Of a stretch of 38,254 bases of DNA, positions 7,864 to 15,560 are shown piece by piece. The position numbers and the translations under genes are program-made. Within the stretch, counting starts at the first letter, position 1, and each line of letters begins with the position of its first letter. The notes beneath the pieces are model-generated. The model was given only the letters and a program-made list of their open reading frames with translations, was not told the DNA's origin and made no database searches. This DNA comes from an uncultured Eubacteriales bacterium (GTDB lineage Bacteria > Bacillota > Clostridia > Lachnospirales > Lachnospiraceae), in the NCBI GenBank assembly GCA_900316755.1, contig ONED01000014.1, forward strand, positions 17,520 through 55,773, read 5' to 3'.

Positions 7864-9240
7864 ATGAAGAGAAAGGTAGTGGTAAGGGGTATTGCGGCAG
7901 CTCTTGTGGTTGTGCTGACGGCAATGACACTTACAGGATGTAGATTCGGATTTGCAAGTGATCCGGATGACCCAAATGAAAAAGTGGAGGAACAGCCGAT
8001 TGATACTTCGGTGGATACTTTTTCATATGATTCATCTCTGAGAGGGACGGAGATTACGCTGTTGAATTCAAAGGCAGAGATTCAGGTGGCCCTGGAGAAG
8101 ATGAGCGCAGCGTATGAGGAAAAATCGGGAGTTCACGTAGAGGTTATGCCGGTAACAGACGGCGATTCGCCGTACACGAAAGTAGTAAGCCTTTACAATT
8201 CCGGAAATCCCCCTACACTGTCCATTTTGGATACTACAGATGTTATTGCACTGGCAGAGGAGAAGGCGGCAGATTTATCGTCTGAGCCATGGACCGCAGA
8301 AGCGGAGGAGTATCTGACCCGGGTAAACGGAAAAGTCTACAGTTTTCCGTTATGTATTGAAGGACGAGGATTGATTTATAACAAAAAAGTGATTGAGGAA
8401 GCATTGGGAGAAGAGTTTGATCCGGAATCGATTACGACGTTAGATGAATTTACCGGACTGCTCGACCGGTTAGTAGATGCCGGAATAGAGAAACCGGTAT
8501 CCCTTGCAAAGGAAGACTGGTCGCTGGGAGCGCATCATTTACAATACATATATGAAACCTATGATGGCACATCTGATGGTGCCAAGGCGATTATCGAAAA
8601 AATAAAAGCAAATGGTCTGGATTTGGAATCCTACGACCGCATGTCTGAGTTTTTGGATATGTTTGATGTCCTAAAGAAATATAACGTAGCCAAAGGAGAT
8701 CCTCTGGGTGCAGATTATGATGAGATGGCAATCGATCTGGCAGACGGGAAAACCGCTTTCTGGTTCAACGGAAACTGGGCATGGCCGAACCTTTCAGAGG
8801 CAGGTGCCAAGAATGAAGACGAATATGGGTTCCTTCCGTATTTTATGAATAATGACCCGGATGATTTCGTGAATTATAAAATACAAGGTTCTCCATCAAA
8901 ACAGATTATGTTGGACGGACAGATGGCATCTGCAAATGAGCAGGCAGCAGCCAAAGAGTTTTTAAACTGGATTGTCTACAGTGAGATTGGGCAGCAGATG
9001 CTGGTAAAGACCTGTAATGTCATTCCTCCATTTCAGAACAACCCGTATGAGCCTGCTGACCCGCTGAGCCGTGATATCTATGAAAAGGTACAGGCAGGAG
9101 AGGCGTTTAATGCATCGGCAATCGTTCCGAATGACCACTGGTCTGTTCTGGGAGCAGCCATGCAAAAATATCTTGCAGGGAGAAGTGACAGAGAAGAGTT
9201 GATTGATACAGTCCAAAAATATTGGGATAAACAGAAATAA
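7864..9240 (+). CDS. Sugar ABC transporter substrate-binding lipoprotein
   Basis: Extracellular solute-binding protein (family 1, MsmE/MalE type) that captures sugar outside the membrane. It starts with basic residues, a hydrophobic stretch and the lipobox LTGC (C26), so it is a lipoprotein. The 458-residue body has the fold's usual elements: ITLLNSKAEIQVALEKM, FWFNGNWAWPNL, FLNWIVYSEIGQQMLV. GAAAGGAGAAAGAGTT precedes the ATG. It heads the operon with two permeases, a GH32 enzyme and an amylosucrase-like enzyme, so sucrose or a short fructoside is the inferred ligand. No ATPase gene follows. Confidence 0.93.
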   Translation: MKRKVVVRGIAAALVVVLTAMTLTGCRFGFASDPDDPNEKVEEQPIDTSVDTFSYDSSLRGTEITLLNSKAEIQVALEKMSAAYEEKSGVHVEVMPVTDGDSPYTKVVSLYNSGNPPTLSILDTTDVIALAEEKAADLSSEPWTAEAEEYLTRVNGKVYSFPLCIEGRGLIYNKKVIEEALGEEFDPESITTLDEFTGLLDRLVDAGIEKPVSLAKEDWSLGAHHLQYIYETYDGTSDGAKAIIEKIKANGLDLESYDRMSEFLDMFDVLKKYNVAKGDPLGADYDEMAIDLADGKTAFWFNGNWAWPNLSEAGAKNEDEYGFLPYFMNNDPDDFVNYKIQGSPSKQIMLDGQMASANEQAAAKEFLNWIVYSEIGQQMLVKTCNVIPPFQNNPYEPADPLSRDIYEKVQAGEAFNASAIVPNDHWSVLGAAMQKYLAGRSDREELIDTVQKYWDKQK

Positions 9241-9255
9241 GAAAGGGGCGGAAAT

Positions 9256-10128
9256 ATGAAATCAAAGAGTAGAGGAAAGGATTTTTGCATATTTGCATTG
9301 CCGGGTATATTTTGTTTTTTTGCAGTTTTAATCCTTCCGTTTTTATATGGTGTTTATCTTACCCTGACCGACTGGAACGGGGTATCAAAGGAAAAGAATT
9401 TTGTGGGACTTGAAAATTTCGTAGGTGTTATGAAGGATGGGCAGTTCTGGACTTCCCTGCTTCTCACCTTTAAGTATGTGATTGTTGTGGTGGTTCTGGT
9501 AAATGTTCTGGCATTTTTAATCGCATGGCTGCTGACAAGAGGAATAAAAGGACAGAATTTTTTCCGGGCAGGATTTTTTACGCCAAACCTTATTGGCGGA
9601 ATTGTACTCGGATACATCTGGCAGTTCGTTTTTTCCAGAGTATTCGTCAACGTTGGAGAGACAACAGGGTGGAAGCTGTTTGAAGTGTCATGGTTGTCAG
9701 AACCTGACAAGGCATTTGCGGCGTTGGTGCTGGTATCGGTTTGGCAGCTTTCGGGATATATGATTCTGATTTACGTGGCAGGTTTTATGGGACTCAGTGA
9801 GGATGTACTGGAAGCAGCAGAAATTGATGGGGCGAAAGGGTTTGTAAAGCTGAAAAACATTATTATGCCGTTGATGATGTCCTCTGTAACGATTTGCCTG
9901 TTTTTGACCTTGTCCCGCGCCTTTATGGTTTATGATGTAAACCTCTCGTTGACAGCAGGTGCTCCTTATGGGACGACGGAAATGGCAGCAATGCATGTAT
10001 ACGAAAAGGCATTTACATCCAGACAATTTGGAGTGGGTCAGGCAGAGGCGCTCATCCTGTTTGTTATTGTAGCGTGCATCAGTGGTCTTCAGGTATATCT
10101 GACTAAGAAGAAGGAGGTGGAAGCATAA
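9256..10128 (+). CDS. Sugar ABC transporter permease (MsmF/MalF type)
   Basis: Inner-membrane permease of a CUT1-type carbohydrate importer, 290 residues with about six transmembrane helices; the first is around residues 15-37 (FALPGIFCFFAVLILPFLYG). The EAA loop that docks the ATPase is visible as EAAEIDGAKGFVKLKNIIMP near residues 190-210. AAGAAAGGGGCGG precedes the ATG. The stop codon overlaps the next permease start by one base, so translation is coupled. Confidence 0.95.
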   Translation: MKSKSRGKDFCIFALPGIFCFFAVLILPFLYGVYLTLTDWNGVSKEKNFVGLENFVGVMKDGQFWTSLLLTFKYVIVVVVLVNVLAFLIAWLLTRGIKGQNFFRAGFFTPNLIGGIVLGYIWQFVFSRVFVNVGETTGWKLFEVSWLSEPDKAFAALVLVSVWQLSGYMILIYVAGFMGLSEDVLEAAEIDGAKGFVKLKNIIMPLMMSSVTICLFLTLSRAFMVYDVNLSLTAGAPYGTTEMAAMHVYEKAFTSRQFGVGQAEALILFVIVACISGLQVYLTKKKEVEA

Positions 10129-10988
10129 TGAAACAGACAACGGTTGGAGGAAAGAAAAGAAAAGTAGCGAATATACTGGCAACGGTGGGGCTTATCCTGA
10201 TTTTTGTGGCATATATGTTTCCGTTCTTGATGGTAGTTATCAATTCTCTGAAACAGAAACGAGATATTATTAAAAGCCCGTTTTCGTGGCTGTATACGAT
10301 TAAAGGATTGTCTTTTGATAATTTTGTGAAGGCGTTCACACAGATGGATTTTATCAATGCATTCAAAAATTCTGTGATTGTGACGGTGGCATCGACGGTG
10401 CTTGTGACTCTGCTGGCAGCAATGCTTGCGTATTATATTGTGAGAAATCATAACGTGATATCAAAGATTATATTTGCGCTGATGGTAGCGTCTATGATTA
10501 TTCCGTTTCAGGCAATTATGATTCCGCTGGTGAGCATTTATGGCGGTACCTTAAATGTTTTGAATCATCGGGCGACCCTTATTTTTATGCATACCGGATT
10601 TTCCATGGCAATGTCTGTGTTCATGTTCCATGGCTTTATTAAGGGGAACGTTCCGATTGCATTGGAGGAGGCGGCTTATATAGATGGCTGTACCCATTCG
10701 GGAACCTTTTTCAAAATTGTACTGCCGCTTTTGAAGCCAATTATTTCGACAATGGTTATTTTGAACTCACTGGCGTTCTGGAATGATTTCCTGCTTCCGT
10801 CGCTGGTTCTGACAGATAAGAAACTTTTGACGCTGCCGTTGTCTACCTATAGTTTTTATGGAACCTATTCTGCGGATTATGGCACGATTATGGCAGGACT
10901 TTTGCTATGTGTAGTTCCGATTTTGATTCTGTATATTGTACTGCAGAAACAGATTATCGGCGGTGTGGTGGCAGGTGCCGTAAAGTAA
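10128..10988 (+). CDS. Sugar ABC transporter permease (MsmG/MalG type)
   Basis: Second permease subunit of the importer, 286 residues, six predicted helices. The EAA loop reads EEAAYIDGCTHSGTFFKIVL near residues 182-201, followed by the PLLKPIIST segment typical of MalG-like proteins. AAGGAGGTGGAAGC precedes the ATG. Together with the preceding permease and lipoprotein it makes a complete CUT1 importer except for the ATPase, probably a shared MsmK/MsiK-type subunit encoded elsewhere. Confidence 0.95.
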   Translation: MKQTTVGGKKRKVANILATVGLILIFVAYMFPFLMVVINSLKQKRDIIKSPFSWLYTIKGLSFDNFVKAFTQMDFINAFKNSVIVTVASTVLVTLLAAMLAYYIVRNHNVISKIIFALMVASMIIPFQAIMIPLVSIYGGTLNVLNHRATLIFMHTGFSMAMSVFMFHGFIKGNVPIALEEAAYIDGCTHSGTFFKIVLPLLKPIISTMVILNSLAFWNDFLLPSLVLTDKKLLTLPLSTYSFYGTYSADYGTIMAGLLLCVVPILILYIVLQKQIIGGVVAGAVK

Positions 10989-11003
10989 AAGGACGGATGA
11001 AGG

Positions 11004-12344
11004 ATGAAGAAAAATGTATTACATTTGAAGGCTCCGGGGAACTGGATAAACGACCCAAACGGATTTATTTATTACAAGGGAAAATACCATTTGTTTTACC
11101 AGCACTTTCCGTATGCACCGGTATGGGGAACCATGCACTGGGGGCATGCGGTAAGTGAGGATCTGGTCCATTGGGAGCATCAGGGGGTAGCACTTTTTCC
11201 CACCAAGGAATATGATCAAAATGGGGTCTTCTCCGGCAGCGCGCTTGAGATAGAAGGAAAACTCTGTCTTTACTATTCAGCTGTAAAATACTTGGAAAAA
11301 GACAGTGAGAATATTCATATCGCAAAAAATGACTGTTTCGAGACGAGTCAGGCGATGGTGATTTCCGAAGATGGATTTCATTTTGATAACTGGAAGGATA
11401 AAAGACAGATTATTCCGGTAAGTAAGGATGAGAATCGCGCCCATGCAACGCATACACGTGATCCAAAGGTATGGAAGGAAGCGGATACCTATTATATGGT
11501 ACTCGGAAGCACCTTCCGGGAAGAAATCGGAATGATTGTTTTCTATACGAGCCGGGATGGTGTGAACTGGCAATTTGCAGGAAAGCTGCAGGACAAAAGA
11601 TTTGGGAGAATTCTGGAATGTCCGGATATTTTTAAAGTAAATGACCGGTATTTGTTTTTCGGTTCTCCCATGTACATAGACGACAAAGACCGAGGTTATG
11701 AACATCATGCGGTCTTTGCGCCGGCAGAGTTTGATCCGGTGCAGTGTGAGCTGACGCTTTGCGGAACTTGTGAATATGTGGATTACGGATTGGATATCTA
11801 TGCACCACAGACGAATCTGGATAAAGACGGAAGAAGAGTCATGGTCGCATGGATGCGCATGCCAAAATCAGTGAAGGAAGAAGACGGCATGGAGTGGAAT
11901 GGTATGCTGTGTCAGCCAAGAGTAATAGAAGTGGAGAATGGACACGTGTATTTCAGGGTTCATCCCGAGATTAGAAAATGCTTTCGTGAGGAGGTCACTT
12001 CTCCGGATAAGCCGGATTTTTCCCGCCCATTTTGTCTGCGTACCGGCATGAAGGAAGGCGAAAGCCTGAATATCGGCGGCTACCGCATCTGCATGGAAAA
12101 CGGGAGAGTATCGGCAGACAGAAGCGAAGTGTTTGCCAAAATCACAGGGTATCCGCTCACGGCAGAAAGCCCTGAGATATCAGGCGAATGCAATCTGGAA
12201 ATTTTTGTTGACAGGAACTTAATAGAAATTTTTATCAATGATGGCGAATTCGTTATCAGCCATGTGGTGTATGGGCTTGGAACCTATTTGGAGGCAACCT
12301 GTTCCTTTTCGATTTTTACAGAAACAAGAATGGAGTGTGAATAG
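11004..12344 (+). CDS. Glycoside hydrolase family 32 sucrose/fructoside hydrolase
   Basis: Hydrolyses the fructosyl bond of sucrose or short fructo-oligosaccharides. The GH32 triad is intact: D17 in WINDPNG (nucleophile), D153 in RDPKVW (transition-state stabiliser) and E205 in ECPDIF (acid/base). The five-bladed propeller is followed by a short C-terminal beta-sandwich ending in VDRNLIEIFINDGE. There is no signal peptide, so it acts in the cytoplasm on imported sugar. Because the cluster imports by ABC rather than PTS, free sucrose is the likely substrate rather than sucrose-6-phosphate. It is 446 residues long, slightly short of many SacA proteins. Assignment to ScrB/SacA is not certain. 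Confidence 0.93.
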   Translation: MKKNVLHLKAPGNWINDPNGFIYYKGKYHLFYQHFPYAPVWGTMHWGHAVSEDLVHWEHQGVALFPTKEYDQNGVFSGSALEIEGKLCLYYSAVKYLEKDSENIHIAKNDCFETSQAMVISEDGFHFDNWKDKRQIIPVSKDENRAHATHTRDPKVWKEADTYYMVLGSTFREEIGMIVFYTSRDGVNWQFAGKLQDKRFGRILECPDIFKVNDRYLFFGSPMYIDDKDRGYEHHAVFAPAEFDPVQCELTLCGTCEYVDYGLDIYAPQTNLDKDGRRVMVAWMRMPKSVKEEDGMEWNGMLCQPRVIEVENGHVYFRVHPEIRKCFREEVTSPDKPDFSRPFCLRTGMKEGESLNIGGYRICMENGRVSADRSEVFAKITGYPLTAESPEISGECNLEIFVDRNLIEIFINDGEFVISHVVYGLGTYLEATCSFSIFTETRMECE

Positions 12345-12350
12345 TGAGCT

Positions 12351-14201
12351 ATGACAGAAAATCAGGATTATAAACGAAGAATGCAAAAGCATGAGCGCGA
12401 GTTGCATGAAAAATATATGTCGCTGTATCATGATGAAAGAAGCTATGAAGAGCTGCTTTCTTCTATGAGGGCATTTTTCGGAGAACGTTCTTGGGAATTG
12501 AAGGAGCTGGACCGCAAAAGAGAAGAAAACCCCACATGGTTTCGGGAAGGAAACATGCTGGGCATGACGATGTATCCGAAGCTTTTTGCGGGAGGACTTC
12601 GCGGGCTTATTGAGAAGCTGGATTATTTGTCGGAGCAAAAGATTACCTACCTGCATTTGATGCCTCTTTTGAAAATGCCGCATCCGTTTAATGACGGAGG
12701 ATACGCGGTGGAGGATTTTCGGACAGTCGATCCTGAAATCGGCACGAACAGCGAATTGTGTGAATTGACAGCCGCATTGAGGATACGTGGAATCAGCCTC
12801 TGTCTGGATTTTGTCATGAACCATACAGCCGATACGCATGAGTGGGCAATGCGGGCAAAAAACGGAGAGCAGGAGTATATAGAATGCTATCAGTGTTACG
12901 ATACATTTGAGATACCTTCGGAGTTTGAGAAAACCATGCCACAGGTGTTTCCTGCTACGGCGCCGGGGAATTTTACGTGGTGTGAAGAAATGAAAAAACA
13001 CGTTCTGACAACATTTTATCCATATCAGTGGGACTTGAATTATCGGAATCCGAAGGTGTTCAATGAGATGGCAGGAAATATTCTGTTTCTGGCAAATTTG
13101 GGGGTCGAAGTATTTCGGATTGATGCTGTTCCGTATATCTGGAAGGAACTTGGAACGAACTGTCGGAATCTGCCGCAAGTGCATACAATCGTCCGGATTA
13201 TCCGCATGATTCTGGAAATTGTATGCCCGGGAGTCATTTTAAAAGGGGAAGTTGTGATGGCTCCGAAAGAACTGCCGGCTTATTTTGGCACAGAGGAAGA
13301 GCCGGAGTGTCATATGCTGTATGGGGTATCCGGTATGGTCAACCTGTGGGCTGCACTGGCTGCAAGGGATACCAGACTTTTGAAGCATCAGATGGATGTG
13401 ATTCACAGTCTTCCAAGGAATTGTTATTTTGTCAATTATCTGCGCTGTCATGACGATATCGGATGGGGGCTGGATGAGGAACAGGAACGGAGGCTTATGA
13501 TAGACCCGCTTTTGCATAAGGAGTATTTATATCATTTCTATGAAGGTACTTTTCCGGGAAGCTTTGCGAGAGGAGAACTGTACAACTATGACTCTGTGAC
13601 AAGGGATGCCAGAAGCTGTGGTACAACAGCCAGCCTGTGCGGCATTGAAAAAGGCGGATTTGAAGGGGATGAAGCACAGGTAAGACAGGGAATCCGACGG
13701 GTGCTTATGATGCACGCGGCGTGTATGAGTCTGGAAGGTTTTATGATGTTGTCCTCCGGTGATGAAATCGGTCAGGTGAATGAATATGGTTATAAGAAGA
13801 ATCCGGATATCGCAAGTGACAGCCGTTATCTGCACAGGAGTTCATTCAAGTGGGAAAATGCAGATCTGCGAAAGAAAGAAGGTACGGTGCAGCATGCTAT
13901 TTGGGAAGGACTCAGACAGATGGAGCAGATGCGCCGGGAGCTTCCCTGTTTTGGAAAAGATGCATATGTAACGACATGGGATACCGGGCGGATGCCTGTA
14001 TTTGCAATCCGGAGAACAACAGCAGAGGAAGAGCTGGTTTGCCTTGCGAACTTTTCAGAGGAGGGACAGTTGGCCTGCCTGCCTACATTGCGGGAGGAAT
14101 ATGTGGATATTTTTACAGAAGAGAAGTTGAATCTGCAATCGGTTTGGCTGGCACCCTATCAATATCGATGGTGCATCAGAACATCTCACAGCGTCATGTA
14201 G
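12351..14201 (+). CDS. Amylosucrase-like GH13 enzyme
   Basis: GH13 alpha-glucanotransferase most like subfamily 4 (amylosucrase), which builds alpha-1,4-glucan from sucrose and releases fructose. The 616-residue length fits amylosucrase (about 630) better than sucrose phosphorylase (about 490). The N-terminal helical region (residues 1-90) is present. Catalytic residues are D258 (FRIDAVPYIWKELG), E300 (LKGEVVMAP) and D368 (RCHDDIGWGLDEE); the 42-residue gap from D to E equals that of the Neisseria enzyme. There is no signal peptide. It starts seven bases after the GH32 stop. It could instead be a related sucrose-acting hydrolase; only assay would tell. The stop codon lies in the loop of a 12-bp hairpin. 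Confidence 0.87.
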   Translation: MTENQDYKRRMQKHERELHEKYMSLYHDERSYEELLSSMRAFFGERSWELKELDRKREENPTWFREGNMLGMTMYPKLFAGGLRGLIEKLDYLSEQKITYLHLMPLLKMPHPFNDGGYAVEDFRTVDPEIGTNSELCELTAALRIRGISLCLDFVMNHTADTHEWAMRAKNGEQEYIECYQCYDTFEIPSEFEKTMPQVFPATAPGNFTWCEEMKKHVLTTFYPYQWDLNYRNPKVFNEMAGNILFLANLGVEVFRIDAVPYIWKELGTNCRNLPQVHTIVRIIRMILEIVCPGVILKGEVVMAPKELPAYFGTEEEPECHMLYGVSGMVNLWAALAARDTRLLKHQMDVIHSLPRNCYFVNYLRCHDDIGWGLDEEQERRLMIDPLLHKEYLYHFYEGTFPGSFARGELYNYDSVTRDARSCGTTASLCGIEKGGFEGDEAQVRQGIRRVLMMHAACMSLEGFMMLSSGDEIGQVNEYGYKKNPDIASDSRYLHRSSFKWENADLRKKEGTVQHAIWEGLRQMEQMRRELPCFGKDAYVTTWDTGRMPVFAIRRTTAEEELVCLANFSEEGQLACLPTLREEYVDIFTEEKLNLQSVWLAPYQYRWCIRTSHSVM

Positions 14202-14217
14202 AAATCATGACGCTGTG
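14187..14217. terminator. Hairpin enclosing the amylosucrase stop codon
   Basis: Perfect 12-bp stem CACAGCGTCATG/CATGACGCTGTG with loop TAGAAAT; the stop TAG (14199-14201) is in the loop. No T-run follows on either strand, so classical intrinsic termination is doubtful. It separates the operon from the convergent GNAT gene. Confidence 0.5.
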
Positions 14218-14234
14218 TGGACTGTATGGAGCTA

Positions 14235-14741
14235 TTATTCTGCCGGAATCCGGTATTCCATAATGTAATCATCCATCACGAATCCGTTTCCAATATCAGT
14301 GGCTTCCTCCCGCACCGTCTCAAACCCCCAGTGGCGATACACCTCCAGCGTGTTTACGTTGTAGCGGTTACAGGTCAGCCAGATTTTATCCAGATTGTTT
14401 TTCTTACAAAGTTCAATAAATTGCTTAAACATATAAGAAGCAATGCCTATTCCGCGGAAATCCTTATGTACATAAAGCTTACTCAGAAAGAGACTTCCGT
14501 TTTCTTTGTGTACTCCTGCAAAGCCTGCAAAGGTATATTCATAGGAAAATAAATAGTATTGGTAGCCGGAATTAATCTGTTCTACCAGAGCCTCAGGGGA
14601 TAAAAATTTTTCTAACATATAATCGACCTGTGCTTCTCCGATAATCGGTACGAAATGTTCGTGCCAGATTTCATCCGCGACAGTCGAAAGCGAGTAAACA
14701 AGTTCGATATTGCTTACCGGAATGACTCTTAGTCCGTCCAT
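14235..14741 (-). CDS. GNAT family N-acetyltransferase
   Basis: A 168-residue acetyl-CoA-dependent acyltransferase of unknown substrate. The GNAT core is seen in order: AGFAGVHKENGSLFLSKLYV (beta strands 3-4), the acetyl-CoA loop RGIGIA (residues 96-101) and the C-terminal NVNTLEVYRHWGFE segment with the usual tyrosine and GF motif. AAAGGAGACGATATC precedes the ATG. The gene is convergent with the sucrose operon and divergent from the ABC ATPase gene. Nothing in the context points to a substrate. Confidence 0.88.
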   Translation of the reverse strand: MDGLRVIPVSNIELVYSLSTVADEIWHEHFVPIIGEAQVDYMLEKFLSPEALVEQINSGYQYYLFSYEYTFAGFAGVHKENGSLFLSKLYVHKDFRGIGIASYMFKQFIELCKKNNLDKIWLTCNRYNVNTLEVYRHWGFETVREEATDIGNGFVMDDYIMEYRIPAE

Positions 14742-14805
14742 GATATCGTCTCCTTTAATTTATAATATTTTAATAATCGTATTGTATCATGACTTCGGGT
14801 ACTTA

Positions 14806-14814
14806 TGCTATAAT
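14806..14814 (+). promoter_or_regulatory. Extended -10 promoter of the ABC/FtsX operon
   Basis: TGCTATAAT is an extended -10 box (TG-N-TATAAT), 33 bp upstream of the ATPase start. No good -35 box is visible at the proper distance, as is common for extended -10 promoters. Confidence 0.5.
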
Positions 14815-14847
14815 AAACTAACAAAAAACAGGGAGTGCGGTACATAC

Positions 14848-15552
14848 ATGGATAATTATGTAGAATTACGTGATGTAAGGAAAGTATACAAAATGGGAGA
14901 AGTGGAAATTGCAGCGGCAGATGGAATCAGCTTTTCCGTGGAAAAAGGGGAGTTTGTTGTGGTCGTGGGAGCCAGTGGCGCCGGGAAGACGACCGTTCTT
15001 AACATTCTGGGAGGTATGGACACTGCTACCAGCGGAAAAGTGATGGTAGACGGGGAAAACATTGTCAAATACAGCCCCAAAAATCTGATTGCATACCGGA
15101 GAGACGATATCGGATTTGTATTTCAATTCTATAATCTGATTCCCAATCTGACGGCACTGGAAAATGTGGAGCTGGCGCTTCAGATTTGCAAAGAGCCGCT
15201 GGATGCAAAGACCGTTTTGGAGGAAGTAGGGCTAGGAGGTCGCGTGAATAACTTTCCGGCGCAGCTCTCCGGCGGGGAGCAGCAGCGCGTCTCAATCGCG
15301 AGGGCATTGGCAAAGAATCCGAAGCTGTTATTGTGCGATGAGCCTACAGGAGCCTTGGATTATAACACCGGGAAAGCCATTTTAAAGCTTCTTCAGGATA
15401 CATGCAGGAAGCAGGGGATGACGGTGATTCTGATTACACATAACTCTGCGATTGCACCGATGGCAGACCGTGTGATTCATATGAAAAGCGGAAAAGTTTC
15501 AAAGATTGTGACAAATGAGCATCCGGTTCCGGTAGAGACTATCGAATGGTAG
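14848..15552 (+). CDS. ABC transporter ATP-binding protein (MacB/LolD-like)
   Basis: A 234-residue ATPase that energises an FtsX-type permease rather than a solute channel. Walker A is GASGAGKTT near residue 41, the Q-loop region is [19 protein letters not shown], the signature is [15 protein letters not shown] near 141 and Walker B is [12 protein letters not shown] near 162, followed by the ITHNSAIA switch histidine. The start at 14848 ([10 protein letters not shown]) is preferred; the longer open frame back to 14710 runs into the promoter region. The adjacent 1,028-residue permease gene begins within 9 bp of the stop. Confidence 0.94.
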   Translation: MDNYVELRDVRKVYKMGEVEIAAADGISFSVEKGEFVVVVGASGAGKTTVLNILGGMDTATSGKVMVDGENIVKYSPKNLIAYRRDDIGFVFQFYNLIPNLTALENVELALQICKEPLDAKTVLEEVGLGGRVNNFPAQLSGGEQQRVSIARALAKNPKLLLCDEPTGALDYNTGKAILKLLQDTCRKQGMTVILITHNSAIAPMADRVIHMKSGKVSKIVTNEHPVPVETIEW

Positions 15553-15560
15553 GTGGGAAG

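Noticed and set aside
12219-13184. 321-residue open frame on the minus strand
   Set aside because: Antisense to the GH32 and amylosucrase-like genes, Cys/His/Arg-rich composition typical of a shadow frame.
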